A DNA stretch of 64,000 bases, taken from positions 1 through 64,000 of the forward strand of contig JAUNDC010000014.1 of assembly GCA_030526355.1 (NCBI GenBank), read 5' to 3'. This document shows positions 51,130 to 61,354 of this stretch, in pieces. The notes beneath the pieces were generated by a model, which saw only the letters and a program-made list of their open reading frames with translations, had not been told where the DNA came from and did no database searches. The position numbers were made by a program, and so were the translations under genes. Position 1 is the first letter of the stretch, and every line of letters starts with the position of its first letter. The DNA is from Bacillota bacterium (GTDB taxonomy: Bacteria > Bacillota > Clostridia > Peptostreptococcales > Anaerovoracaceae).

Positions 51130-52170
51130 ATGATTGCAGACAGATATTATTACAACAAGCTTTCAACTAAGGAAAAGCAGATATATAAAGATTTTTATAC
51201 GGGCTTGAAAAATTGTGCATCTGTGATTAAGACTGCAACTGTTTTAAATCCGGAAAAAGCTATGGATAGAATATTCAAGGCTATCATTAATGACAACCCA
51301 CATATCTATTATGTGGATCAGACAAAAATGGCGTATCAATATTCTGTTCATGAGATTGAGATACATCCTGCATATATATTTCCTAAATCTCAGATAGCAT
51401 CATTAAATCAGCGATTTGAAGATAAGGCCAATGATATCCTAAGCACAGTAATTACAACATCAAAGAACAATGAACTGAGCAAGGAAACTGCTTTGTATGA
51501 GTATTTTGCTCGCAATTTTTCATATGATGCGACTGCATTGAAAGCCACTGACCCGATTGAATTATGTAGAGCACATTCTTTATTAGGTGTTTTTCTGGAT
51601 GGAAGCGCTGTTTGTGAAGGTTTTGCAAAGGCATTTAAGTTCCTGATGAATGCAATGGATATGAAATGCATAGTTATTTCTGGGTATGCTGATTGGGATT
51701 ACGAAAGCAAACATGCATGGAATATAGTAAAAATTAACGATAAATCTTATCATGTAGATGTTACTTGGGCTATAAGTGACAGACGAAAAGATTTGGTTTG
51801 GTACGATTATTTGAATGTGTCTGATAAGACTATTTCTATAGATCACAGCGGATTTTCCGGTGTGCCTAAATGTAATAATGATGATCTTGATTATTTTTTA
51901 AATGTTGCACCGCAAATTGACAATATGATTTATTTGAAAAATCATATTAGAGAATGTATTAAAAACAGAGAGCCTTCAACAACTTTTAAATTGTTGAAAG
52001 GAAAAGAGAAACATGGAATCAAAGATTTATCTCAAGGTTTATATTTGATTCAGGAGGCCGCTCAGAAAGCACAACTTGAAGCTGCTGGAGTAGGTTTCAA
52101 AATGGATATGTATGAGCGAAAACAGAGACATAACTATGTAGTATTTTTTGAGTATAACCAGGAGAGCTAG
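51130..52170 (+). CDS. Transglutaminase-like cysteine peptidase-fold protein
   Basis: A 346-residue protein without a signal peptide. The catalytic triad of the transglutaminase-like fold is intact: SAVCEGFAKAF (Cys162), KHAWNIVKI (His195) and YHVDVTWAIS (Asp210). N-terminal (1-110) and C-terminal (260-346) parts are helical. Cytoplasmic members may act as proteases or deamidases/cross-linkers. It lies between the PP2C phosphatase and the TerB-like protein; a role as an activated effector is inference. Confidence 0.82.
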   Translation: MIADRYYYNKLSTKEKQIYKDFYTGLKNCASVIKTATVLNPEKAMDRIFKAIINDNPHIYYVDQTKMAYQYSVHEIEIHPAYIFPKSQIASLNQRFEDKANDILSTVITTSKNNELSKETALYEYFARNFSYDATALKATDPIELCRAHSLLGVFLDGSAVCEGFAKAFKFLMNAMDMKCIVISGYADWDYESKHAWNIVKINDKSYHVDVTWAISDRRKDLVWYDYLNVSDKTISIDHSGFSGVPKCNNDDLDYFLNVAPQIDNMIYLKNHIRECIKNREPSTTFKLLKGKEKHGIKDLSQGLYLIQEAAQKAQLEAAGVGFKMDMYERKQRHNYVVFFEYNQES

Positions 52171-52173
52171 ATT

Positions 52174-55100
52174 ATGCTGAAATCATGGCAGGAAGTAGAA
52201 AAACGATATAGTGAATTAAAGCCTACATCTAGAGCAGCAAAGAACCTGAAGGTTTGGGGAGAAATTTTTGCATCTGCATATAAATTAGATCCAAATAGGG
52301 CGAATGAACTATGGCAAAACTTAATTGAACTAAATATAGAAAACGATAAAACCTATGCAAAATACTTTGTGGCACAAATTTTTAATAAAATAATAGATCA
52401 CCTAAATGTTCCGGATTCCGTGGACTTCATATTCATGAATCGTAAGCGAGTAACTCTACTATTTTTATATGGGTATAGTGGAGGTGCTCACTATTTTTTT
52501 GAAAAGTACATTTTAGCTAGGCTTTTTATTGATAATAGACTAGATTTGATTTTAGACGTGTTCCAATTAATTTGTGCAAAAAATACTGGTGAAAAGGATA
52601 AGAACTTTTGTGATAATGTCAGCGTATGCAGTAGTTTCCTTTCTGCAATAGACGATTTGCTGCCGCCTAAAGAAATAACGTGTTTTAGAAATAATAAGGA
52701 ATTTGAAAGTTTTAAGGATAATTATTTAATAAATTTTAATCATGTATATGGTTATTTTGAGCGTTGTTATCCTGAATCTCTAATAACAAAATTGACATAT
52801 ATAAAAAAATTGATTATTTCAGGAAACGTCGAAGAAGATCAAGACTTGGCAGAAGAATTGCTTTTATTATGCAAGAATTATAATCGCGATTTGTTTGAGG
52901 ACTTTCTGTTCCATGAACGTAGTACTATTTCCAGAGATAAAATAAAAAAGTATTTATTAGAATACTGTGAGGAAACAGGATCATTGTCAGTGGAATCTTC
53001 TGAAAATGATTCTTATTTTGATAGAAAAAAGAAGAAATGGTATAGAAAATTGTTATATGAAAATGAGGAAATCAGACAAAGCCTTTTATTGAGACCATAT
53101 GGTTGGTTGCATGATGATGAAATCGACTATTTAGATTCATTGATACTTAACAATAAATTACAAGAATGGATTTCTCTCTTGACTTCAATGATTTTGAATG
53201 GTGATCATAGTTATAGTTCTTCTTGTATAAGATATGTTGAAAGTTGCTTTAAGGAAGTACGAACTCCTAAAAGAATTAATCATGGTTGGTTTACGATTAC
53301 CACAAGCTATGGAAGAGATAGTAAGTTAACTAAATTAACAGATAAGGAAAAAGAAGATTTTGCAATTGTAGCAGCAATTCTAAGCTATGCTACGCAACAA
53401 ACTGATGAACATAATCGTATTTGCAATTCGGCAATAGAATTTATAGATGAAATAGAGAGTATAAACGCATTACTAAATAAAGCCGGTGAAGTTTATGAAC
53501 TAGAAAGTAGTAAAGATAGATTAAACAAAGTCGGAGAGTTGTTTTTAAATCAGTTACCAGACCTTAAAGAAGACATTAATAAAAAAAGATATGCAAAGGA
53601 ACAATCTTTAGAAAAAGAGGAAGCAGAAAGGCAACAAGAATTTGAAGAGTGGTCTAGTGATTTATATGAGTGTTTGAAATATAGTTCTCCATACAAAATT
53701 AATACGAGCTCTTTCTTAAAACAAAAAAATGTGTTAGTGCATTATGAAGCAATTATAAATAATGTAATTAAAGAAACACAACAATATCTTGAAGGGAAAG
53801 GCATTGATATAAAAGATTATATTTGTAATAAAACAGGCGTAAGACCTGTTCATCTTACAGATGAAATTGGAGAAATAATCCGAGATACAAATATGATCGT
53901 GCCACTGAATGATGAAGATTTTGCAAAATTTGTAATCAAACGCACAGAAGGTTTGTTGCGTAAGAAAATGAAGTACAATAGTATCAAACTGCCAGAAATA
54001 CCGCATGAGAATGTAGTAGCGAAGTATTTTTCTTTTCCAAGCGGCAGCAAAGGATATTATAGATGCATAAATGAAACTGATCAACCGGCTTTAATTAAAT
54101 ATGGACGTACAGTTTATGAAGATATTCAAGATATTATAATTAAGAATGTAGATAACTATTGTAAGATACATAATCTTGAGGTTGTTGATATTCCTGAGGA
54201 CAAAATGGCTCCGAAGAAGACTATTATAGATGACATTATGGATATTATTAAAGCTGGGTTATCTGCGGAAATAACGTTTAATAAGATTATTTCAATATAC
54301 AATAATACAACTGCTTCAAACAAAAAACAGAGATGCAAAACTGTTGCTTCAATTGCATGGAACTACTGGGTGTTACATAGTGATAGTATTCAAGGCGTTA
54401 ATTATAAATACTTTGTTGAAACTTTTGAGAATAAAAAGTGGGATTTGCATGAAAAGTATGCTGTTATAGTAGGAGATTATCAAAATGCAATTGATTATTT
54501 TACAGAATATCAAAGCATATATTCTAACGAATTTACAAAAGAAGATTATATAAGAATTAAAAACTGTGTAGTAGTGACATTACATGCCATAGCATTGTTA
54601 TGTGAAAAGCAGGGAATCAATTTCTTAGAATTGTTTTTAGGAAAATGGGAACCTCAACCGTGGGATATCCTTTCTTTTACACATGAGTCTTTGACAATTG
54701 AGATTCCTAAAATTAGAACAAATATAGGAGATGTTGTAATTTATGACACAAAAGAAAAACCAAGAATTGAAACTTACATAACTTCCGATGCACAGATCGA
54801 AATGATTAAATATGTGTTGAAGACAATAACTAATACGTATTGTGAAGTACATGAGTTGTCCATAAAACATAAAAGCATTGATTCGATTGAAAATTTGTTC
54901 ACATTTGAAGGATATCATGAGTTGGTTAAATCTTTGCCAGATTTAATACATTTTGCAACAACTTATGCAGCAACAAGCGATGATATGATTTGTTATGGAG
55001 ATTGTATAGAATCAGTTAAAGTTTGCGATTCAGAGTATCACTTAGAGTTAGTAAAATCAGTTGATAAAAAAGTTGATATTCAGGAAATTGTAAAACTGGC

Positions 55101-56793
55101 ATATTATAAGTCTTTTGGAAAAGAATTTGCAAATGTAATGCCGGTACAAAAGAGATACGAGTATTTTACAATAGATTATAATACTGCAAATCTAACTGAT
55201 TATTTTGAAGAAAAAATGGTATCAGAGGAAGTCTTTGTTCAAGAGCAATATAAGCAACTTGTAAACTACTTTTATGATTCATATGACACATATTGTGATT
55301 ATATGGAGAAGATTCTTGAGCATCCGATAGTGTATGATCCAAGCTTTTCATACGTTGGCTCAAAACTAAATAAAGATGGAAAAGGATTTGTGGGGAAGGA
55401 TTTATATCAGTTACCATTAATTGCAGATGATGGGAGAGATTTTATTCAATGGGTAGCTCGAATTCAGGAAGGCACAATTATATTCCCGAAATTCAAACCA
55501 TATATTCCAATTCTCTTTTATTACATTATTAATGGAGGCCTTTTCTCGGATAGAAGAGAAATGGGTTTAGTTGTAATGTGTAAAATGTGGAATTATTATT
55601 TCGAAAAGTTTCAAAAAAATGATCGCAATTTACTGTTAGGATGGATTAAGGATTACTGGATGATATATTGTCCAGAGATACAATTAAATGATTTTAAAAA
55701 ATTGTTTAATAGAAAGATTGCATTTGTTAATGAACCTACAATAGATGTGGTAAATGCTCCAAATGCATTAGATTACTATAATGAGGCATGTTTTTATAAA
55801 GTTTTACATGGGAAACTTATAAAAGAAGGGCACAGGGAAATCTTTGAAACTGCGATGAAGATAATAAATTCAAAGATTTCAGAGTTATGGGAAGCCAAAG
55901 GTTTATCTTATTATGATATGTTATATAAAGCCGCAGGACGCAATACGTATACGTTTATGAGGGCCGTTATAACGAAAGATAATTTATATAGAATTTATTC
56001 TAATACGGGAGAGCGTATAATCTCTAATATAGAGAGCTATGCGCTTGCAGAAAATGAAACTACCTTAAGATTACAGTGGGAATTTAAAGATCAGTATTAT
56101 GATGCAGAGTTTATTAAAGCATTTATGGAATATACTCTTAAATTGACCGAATACTGGTTTAGAAAGTGGTTGGGATATAGTGTAAGCAATAGCTTTAACG
56201 TGGACGCAAGTAGTATCTATAGGTTAAAGCAAAAAAATCATATTGTGCAGGAAATCATTGAGGATAATAAAAAGAACAATCAAATTGAAAGAATTATATA
56301 TGACACGGTAGTGGATGTTTGTACAAACTATAATATCCCTAGAAATGGTGATATTGAGGAGTTCACAGTATTCTTAAATAAAGACATACTTATTATAGAG
56401 GATGAGCTAGACTATGAAGGAATAGATCCAGCACAGAAAGTTACAAGAAGTGCACTTGAAGAAGCGAGAAAAACACTATTGAAGAATCAAAGCAAACTCG
56501 TTATAGAAGATGAATTTGTAGACGAAACTATTGACTCAAAAGAAGATGATGATTCTACATTTAATGAAATAGAAAAGGCTCTTTTATGTATTTTGCTTTA
56601 TAGTGATGATGTTCAGATAGAATTGCAAAATCTTATTTTGCAAAAAATAATACCTTCTGTAATCATTAATAAGATTAATGAAAAAGCTATGGACGTTTTA
56701 GGAGACGTTGTGATTGATGAGAGTCAAAATCCGCCAGAAATATTTGAGGATTATATTGACTTTTGTAAAGAGGTGACAGAAATTGATGAATGA
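52174..56793 (+). CDS. Giant TerB-N/TerB-C-like protein
   Basis: A 1539-residue, largely helical, AT-rich gene product. The N-terminal 1000 residues show no family I can name; a charged coiled coil lies near 460-500. The segment with GRDFIQWVARIQEGTIIFPK, then KPYIPILFYYIINGGLFSDR and LLGWIKDYWMIYC (about residues 1085-1175) resembles the TerB-N domain. The C-terminus, KVTRSALEEARKTLLKNQSK through QKIIPSVIINKINEKAMDVL and IFEDYIDFCKEV, resembles TerB-C. In known Ter-associated DNA-processing loci such proteins sit next to a DUF2791 ATPase, exactly as here. The TerB assignments are by pattern only. Confidence 0.66.
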   Translation: MLKSWQEVEKRYSELKPTSRAAKNLKVWGEIFASAYKLDPNRANELWQNLIELNIENDKTYAKYFVAQIFNKIIDHLNVPDSVDFIFMNRKRVTLLFLYGYSGGAHYFFEKYILARLFIDNRLDLILDVFQLICAKNTGEKDKNFCDNVSVCSSFLSAIDDLLPPKEITCFRNNKEFESFKDNYLINFNHVYGYFERCYPESLITKLTYIKKLIISGNVEEDQDLAEELLLLCKNYNRDLFEDFLFHERSTISRDKIKKYLLEYCEETGSLSVESSENDSYFDRKKKKWYRKLLYENEEIRQSLLLRPYGWLHDDEIDYLDSLILNNKLQEWISLLTSMILNGDHSYSSSCIRYVESCFKEVRTPKRINHGWFTITTSYGRDSKLTKLTDKEKEDFAIVAAILSYATQQTDEHNRICNSAIEFIDEIESINALLNKAGEVYELESSKDRLNKVGELFLNQLPDLKEDINKKRYAKEQSLEKEEAERQQEFEEWSSDLYECLKYSSPYKINTSSFLKQKNVLVHYEAIINNVIKETQQYLEGKGIDIKDYICNKTGVRPVHLTDEIGEIIRDTNMIVPLNDEDFAKFVIKRTEGLLRKKMKYNSIKLPEIPHENVVAKYFSFPSGSKGYYRCINETDQPALIKYGRTVYEDIQDIIIKNVDNYCKIHNLEVVDIPEDKMAPKKTIIDDIMDIIKAGLSAEITFNKIISIYNNTTASNKKQRCKTVASIAWNYWVLHSDSIQGVNYKYFVETFENKKWDLHEKYAVIVGDYQNAIDYFTEYQSIYSNEFTKEDYIRIKNCVVVTLHAIALLCEKQGINFLELFLGKWEPQPWDILSFTHESLTIEIPKIRTNIGDVVIYDTKEKPRIETYITSDAQIEMIKYVLKTITNTYCEVHELSIKHKSIDSIENLFTFEGYHELVKSLPDLIHFATTYAATSDDMICYGDCIESVKVCDSEYHLELVKSVDKKVDIQEIVKLAYYKSFGKEFANVMPVQKRYEYFTIDYNTANLTDYFEEKMVSEEVFVQEQYKQLVNYFYDSYDTYCDYMEKILEHPIVYDPSFSYVGSKLNKDGKGFVGKDLYQLPLIADDGRDFIQWVARIQEGTIIFPKFKPYIPILFYYIINGGLFSDRREMGLVVMCKMWNYYFEKFQKNDRNLLLGWIKDYWMIYCPEIQLNDFKKLFNRKIAFVNEPTIDVVNAPNALDYYNEACFYKVLHGKLIKEGHREIFETAMKIINSKISELWEAKGLSYYDMLYKAAGRNTYTFMRAVITKDNLYRIYSNTGERIISNIESYALAENETTLRLQWEFKDQYYDAEFIKAFMEYTLKLTEYWFRKWLGYSVSNSFNVDASSIYRLKQKNHIVQEIIEDNKKNNQIERIIYDTVVDVCTNYNIPRNGDIEEFTVFLNKDILIIEDELDYEGIDPAQKVTRSALEEARKTLLKNQSKLVIEDEFVDETIDSKEDDDSTFNEIEKALLCILLYSDDVQIELQNLILQKIIPSVIINKINEKAMDVLGDVVIDESQNPPEIFEDYIDFCKEVTEIDE

Positions 56794-58093
56794 TATGAAA
56801 GTGCCAAAAAGAATAGCAACGACAATAATCAATTCGTTACAAGGCGGTGTTGTTCCTCCCAATGGGTTAGGGTATATCGCAGTTGGTAGAGAGCAGGAAA
56901 TCGATGCGTTATTAAAAGATCTAGAAATTATTGAAGATGGCGGATCTACTTTTAGATTAGTAACAGGACACTATGGAAGTGGAAAGACATTTTTACTTCA
57001 AACAATTAAAGAACATGCCATTGCAAAAGGTTATGTTGTTGCTTTTGCTGATTTATCGCCAGTTAGAAGTTTGATTGGCTCCCACATTAATAAGAAAGGT
57101 CTTGCTACTTATAGGGAGCTCATGTGTAATTTATGTATAAAATCTAGCCCTACTGGTGCTGCATTAGATAAGATTTTGGACGGCTGGTTAAATCAAGTCT
57201 GGATGGATATTGCAATGTCCGTTCCTAGTGGTGCAATCGCCGGTGATATGCTCGAAGAACAAGTTAATTCTAAAATTAGTGAAGTTATACGAGGAATGCA
57301 TGAAATGGTTCGTGGCTTCGACTTCGCAAATGTATTAACAATGTATTGGAAGGCGTCCAGAAGTAATGACGAAGTAATGAAAGCTAGGGCACTACAATGG
57401 TTAAGAGGAGAATACATAACCAAAAAAGATGCGAAGGCTGATCTTGGTGTACCGAATATAATAAATGATGATGACTGGTTTGATTATATCAAATTATTCT
57501 CGGTTCTTTTTAAACGCATTGGCTATAAGGGGTTTATTATCGCGATTGACGAGCTAATTAACATATATAAATGTGCTAATACTGTTACGCGCCAGAGGAA
57601 TTATGAGAAGATGTTGTCTATGTATAATGACGCATTACAGGGACGTGCTAAGCATTTAGGCATAATAATGGGAGGAACACCCCAGAGTGTAGAAAGCAAA
57701 ACGAGGGGAGTATTCAGTTACGAGGCGCTTAGGTCACGTTTAGAGTCCGGAAGTTTTGATGATCCGGATATTATAAACCTAATGGCTCCAATTATTAGAA
57801 TAAAACAATTAACTAAAAGCGAACTGATTGTTTTGTTGGAAAAATTGACTAGTATTCATGCTGATTTATATAAATATGATGTAATGGTTAGCTTAGAGGA
57901 TATTGTGTATTTTGTAGATCAGGTGTTTGAAAAGAATACTGATAGATATATAACGCCTAGAAGCATAATTAGAGATTATATTGATATCATGAATATAATG
58001 ATGCAGAATCGAACATTTAGTATTAGACACATTGTTGACAGCTATAAATGGAATGATGATAAAGAGGAAGACATTGTAGATATCATGGATTAA
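56786..58093 (+). CDS. brxD: BrxD-like (DUF2791) ATP-binding protein
   Basis: A 435-residue P-loop ATPase. Walker A is GHYGSGKT (61-68), Walker B is GFIIAIDELINIY, and GIIMGGTPQSVES is a sensor segment; the N-terminal RIATTIINSLQGGVVPPNGL and VGREQEIDALL are typical of BrxD/DUF2791. In type 2 and type 6 BREX it works with the helicase BrxHI, which is absent here. The start overlaps the giant gene by eight bases (ATG 56786, GAGGTGA upstream; TTG 56783 is an alternative). Confidence 0.88.
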   Translation: MNDMKVPKRIATTIINSLQGGVVPPNGLGYIAVGREQEIDALLKDLEIIEDGGSTFRLVTGHYGSGKTFLLQTIKEHAIAKGYVVAFADLSPVRSLIGSHINKKGLATYRELMCNLCIKSSPTGAALDKILDGWLNQVWMDIAMSVPSGAIAGDMLEEQVNSKISEVIRGMHEMVRGFDFANVLTMYWKASRSNDEVMKARALQWLRGEYITKKDAKADLGVPNIINDDDWFDYIKLFSVLFKRIGYKGFIIAIDELINIYKCANTVTRQRNYEKMLSMYNDALQGRAKHLGIIMGGTPQSVESKTRGVFSYEALRSRLESGSFDDPDIINLMAPIIRIKQLTKSELIVLLEKLTSIHADLYKYDVMVSLEDIVYFVDQVFEKNTDRYITPRSIIRDYIDIMNIMMQNRTFSIRHIVDSYKWNDDKEEDIVDIMD

Positions 58094-58130
58094 TGGTGTT
58101 GTATAATCGCTAGAAAATGAGGAGGAGAAT

Positions 58131-61100
58131 ATGTCTTCAGAAATGAGAATAGAGCAGCTGAATTTATCAGTACGGACATACTGTTGGCTAAAAGCTGCAG
58201 ATATTAATACAGTTGAAGAAATAGTATATAGATTGGAAGAACGAGGCATACAAGCTCTTTATGATATTTCGAAGGCAAATGAATCTTCTGTTTACGAAGT
58301 TATATTGGCTTTGCATGATCAAAACATCCCTGTAGAAGCCGATTTAAAAGACATCAGAGAAGCAAAGGCTGAAAATCAAGACGATGATAAAATTGAATTA
58401 CTTGAGGAAATTGAAAGCCTTGCCTTAGCTTTTAAAGGTGATATTTGTGATGCGGACGATGAAGATGATATACCGATGATTGATGATAGGAATTTATTGA
58501 ATCCTATATACAATTCATCTGTACTTGAAATGACAATAGAAGAATTAGAGCTTTCCGCTCGATCTTACATCTGCTTAAAGCGTGCAGGCATCATCACTGT
58601 AGAGGATATTTGTAATAGAACAATTGATGATATGATGAAAGTTCGCAACATAGGAAAGAAGAGTTTAGATGAGATTAGTCATAAACTTGAAGAACTGGGA
58701 TTGTCCTTAAAATCAGATGAGCAAGAAAAAGAGGAAAGGAAAAGCTACAATCAAAATATCATTGGAAGTACACTGGATGAAATTGACAGAATTGTAGATG
58801 TAATAGATGATTATAATATAGCTGTTGCGAAAGCGACAATAGAAAAAGAAGGAGACTATTCCGAAGTATTTAAAAACTTTATGGCATATATAACAATAGG
58901 TAAGACTGAAAGAGCATTTGACTATTTCTGTAAAGCTGTAGAGGATGGATACAGAGGAAATTACTGTATGATTCCGGCATATTATTTGTATGGTTTTAAT
59001 GGGGTTGGTGGTAATGAGATTGAAAAAGCATTAGTATGGCTTGAGAGATTTTATAAAGATTATGTTTCTGGTAATATTGTTTGTGATTCGGATTTTGAAG
59101 CTTTCCAACAGTCATACGAGTTTGAACAGTATATAGAAGAGTATAACATAGGGATTCTTAACTTACTATTAAAAGATAGCACAGGTAGCGAGGAAGATGG
59201 TCTTGAATATTTGGAAAAGTGCATTGATCATGTAAGTATAATTTCTGACCATTTACCAAGTCTTTCAATGACTGCATTAGGCATGGATTTAATAAGATTC
59301 GGGAGGACGCTTAATATAGGCTATAATGATAATCTATTTACAAAGTCTCTTATGAAAGACGTAGAACTTGGAAATAGTACTGCAATTAGGGTTTTGAATC
59401 ATATTAAAAGAGATGGCTATGATATCTATAATTTACCAATAGATATCAACTGCCCAATGTACCTTCTTGCGATATGCTTATTATATGCATATGGTATGGA
59501 AGATAATGATATAACCCATGTATGGAGATTGTTTGAAGAAGCCTTTGATTATGGACCATATAGTCGCGAAGAATACTTATTAAAGCATGAACTCCTTGAA
59601 AGCTATATTGAAAGTAAGGTAGTATCTAATAATATTTGCAAAGAAATTATTAATAAGAATGGGGTGTATGTTTACTTATGCAATTATGAATATGACAATG
59701 TTGCAGAAGAAGTTTCGCTATACTTCTGGGTTTGGAATAGACAGGAAGATTTTGAAATAAAGGTGCAACCTTATAATATTAGAGTGAATGGAATTGGATA
59801 TGCTAATCCTGGTTTTATTAATAAAGTAGACTTTAATGATGATGTAAGTTTTGTTCATAAGATTAAATTAAAGAAGAACGATAATAACCCTGATGTGGAT
59901 AAAATAGAACTCTTTATAAAGGTGGATGTTGAAGAAACAGGCGAGAGATATTCATCAAATTGCATTAGCATCGAAATTAATACTTTATTAGATACTATAA
60001 ATGTTGAACTAACAGATAATTGGTATATTGCGGACGATGAAGATGATATGCCGATGATTGATGATAGGAATTTATTGAATCCTATAAACAATTCATTTGT
60101 ACTTAAAATGACAATAGAAGAATTAGAGCTTTCCGTTCGATCTTACAACTGCTTAAAGCGTGCAGGCATCATCACTGTAGAAGATATTTGTAATAGAACA
60201 ATTGATGACATGATGAAAGTTCGCAACATAGGAAAGAAGAGTTTAGATGAGATTTGTCATAAACTTGAAGAACTGGGACTTTCATTAAAGCAATCGGAAG
60301 AGGTCGTAGATGATGTTAACGAGGCGAAAAAAGCACAAGATTATGTTAATCAATTAGAAGAATTAAAAGAACAGCTTGAAAATTGTGCAATGTCATTATT
60401 TAGAGCCGCAGCAAACGAAAATAAAGATTACTCAGAAGTATATACTGACTTTATGGCGTATATTGCTGTTGGCAATATAGAAAAGGCCTTTGAATACTTC
60501 TGTACTGAAGTTGAAAATGGAAATTATAAAGGAGACTATTCTATTATACCATCGTATTTTTTAATTGGATATGAAGGTGTTGGTGGGGGTGATTATGAAA
60601 ATGCCCTCGTATGGTCTACTAGATTCTATGAAGATTATATGTCTGGCAATTTAGAGCTAGAAGAGGACTATGATTTTAATCAGGCAACGGAAGAATACAA
60701 TCTAGGTGTGTTAAACTTTATGCTTAAGGACACTATAGGTGATGAGGAAAAGGGAAAAGCGTATTGGAAAAAATGTATAGAGCATACAGAAAGCATAGAT
60801 AATAATCTCTCAACAATTGCAATTGGCAACTTAGGAGTAAATATGGATTTATATAATAACAATACCAATGTACATGTTGAGTGTGATATGCAGATGGTAA
60901 TAGATTCAGTTCAAAAGGATGCTGTATTAGGGAATCGCACAGCAATCGAAATAATTAATCATGTCAAGCGAGACGGATATGACATTCAAGATACTGAAGC
61001 TTTTGCTGCAACACTTAACGATAATGAGAGTGTGTACATGTTGGCAGTATATATCTTGTATGGATATGGAAAAATACAAGGAAGTGAAGATGAGGCTCAA

Positions 61101-61184
61101 GAGTGGTTTGAAGAAGCTTTTGATTTTGATGGTTCATTTGACTATGAAGAATATATGAAAAAGCATCATGAACGTAACTATTAA
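58131..61184 (+). CDS. Protein with duplicated RNA polymerase alpha-CTD modules
   Basis: A 1017-residue protein. Residues 131-194 and 657-720 are near-perfect RNA polymerase alpha C-terminal domains: MTIEELELS, then [13 protein letters not shown] and [11 protein letters not shown]. Copy 2 keeps VRSYNC, so the DNA-contact residues equivalent to E. coli Arg265, Asn268, Cys269, Gly296, Lys298, Ser299 and Glu302 are present; copy 1 has Ile for Asn268. A divergent third copy starts the protein ([20 protein letters not shown]). After each full copy comes a Sel1/TPR-like helical region ([40 protein letters not shown]). There is no polymerase assembly domain. It may bind DNA or RNA polymerase; last gene of the operon. 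Confidence 0.85.
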   Translation: MSSEMRIEQLNLSVRTYCWLKAADINTVEEIVYRLEERGIQALYDISKANESSVYEVILALHDQNIPVEADLKDIREAKAENQDDDKIELLEEIESLALAFKGDICDADDEDDIPMIDDRNLLNPIYNSSVLEMTIEELELSARSYICLKRAGIITVEDICNRTIDDMMKVRNIGKKSLDEISHKLEELGLSLKSDEQEKEERKSYNQNIIGSTLDEIDRIVDVIDDYNIAVAKATIEKEGDYSEVFKNFMAYITIGKTERAFDYFCKAVEDGYRGNYCMIPAYYLYGFNGVGGNEIEKALVWLERFYKDYVSGNIVCDSDFEAFQQSYEFEQYIEEYNIGILNLLLKDSTGSEEDGLEYLEKCIDHVSIISDHLPSLSMTALGMDLIRFGRTLNIGYNDNLFTKSLMKDVELGNSTAIRVLNHIKRDGYDIYNLPIDINCPMYLLAICLLYAYGMEDNDITHVWRLFEEAFDYGPYSREEYLLKHELLESYIESKVVSNNICKEIINKNGVYVYLCNYEYDNVAEEVSLYFWVWNRQEDFEIKVQPYNIRVNGIGYANPGFINKVDFNDDVSFVHKIKLKKNDNNPDVDKIELFIKVDVEETGERYSSNCISIEINTLLDTINVELTDNWYIADDEDDMPMIDDRNLLNPINNSFVLKMTIEELELSVRSYNCLKRAGIITVEDICNRTIDDMMKVRNIGKKSLDEICHKLEELGLSLKQSEEVVDDVNEAKKAQDYVNQLEELKEQLENCAMSLFRAAANENKDYSEVYTDFMAYIAVGNIEKAFEYFCTEVENGNYKGDYSIIPSYFLIGYEGVGGGDYENALVWSTRFYEDYMSGNLELEEDYDFNQATEEYNLGVLNFMLKDTIGDEEKGKAYWKKCIEHTESIDNNLSTIAIGNLGVNMDLYNNNTNVHVECDMQMVIDSVQKDAVLGNRTAIEIINHVKRDGYDIQDTEAFAATLNDNESVYMLAVYILYGYGKIQGSEDEAQEWFEEAFDFDGSFDYEEYMKKHHERNY
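58452..58712 (+). repeat. Alpha-CTD coding repeat, copy 1
   Basis: This 261-bp segment recurs 1578 bp downstream (60030-60290) in the same frame with only about a dozen differences by eye, roughly 95% identity. The flanking helical regions are much more divergent, so the alpha-CTD block was recently duplicated or homogenised by gene conversion. Confidence 0.85.
60030..60290 (+). repeat. Alpha-CTD coding repeat, copy 2
   Basis: Second copy of the repeat at 58452-58712. Most differences change the amino acid (for example Ala to Val and Ile to Asn within VRSYNC), making copy 2 closer to a genuine alpha-CTD consensus. Confidence 0.85.
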
Positions 61185-61232
61185 CCATTAGACAAGAACG
61201 ATTTAACGCTGTACAAGATTAAAACATCAACC

Positions 61233-61263
61233 AAGCTGGGGAAATACTTCCTCAGCTTCTTTT
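61233..61263 (+). terminator. Strong terminator ending the defence operon
   Basis: AAGCTGGGGAA pairs with TTCCTCAGCTT (11 bp, one G-T pair) around ATAC and is followed by CTTTT. It is the only strong terminator seen between 30480 and 61300. Confidence 0.85.
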
Positions 61264-61280
61264 GTTGGACAAAAAGCGGA

Positions 61281-61308
61281 TTGACCTCGTGGCAGAATAG
61301 GCTATAAT
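61281..61308 (+). promoter_or_regulatory. Promoter of the lexA-dinB unit
   Basis: TTGACC (61281-61286), 16-base spacer, perfect TATAAT (61303-61308). It lies 47 bases upstream of the LexA-like start. No standard Gram-positive SOS box (GAAC-N4-GTTC) was seen nearby. Confidence 0.75.
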
Positions 61309-61354
61309 ATAACTATCGAAAGCAAAGTGATTCCAATAGAAACGGAGAATAGAT

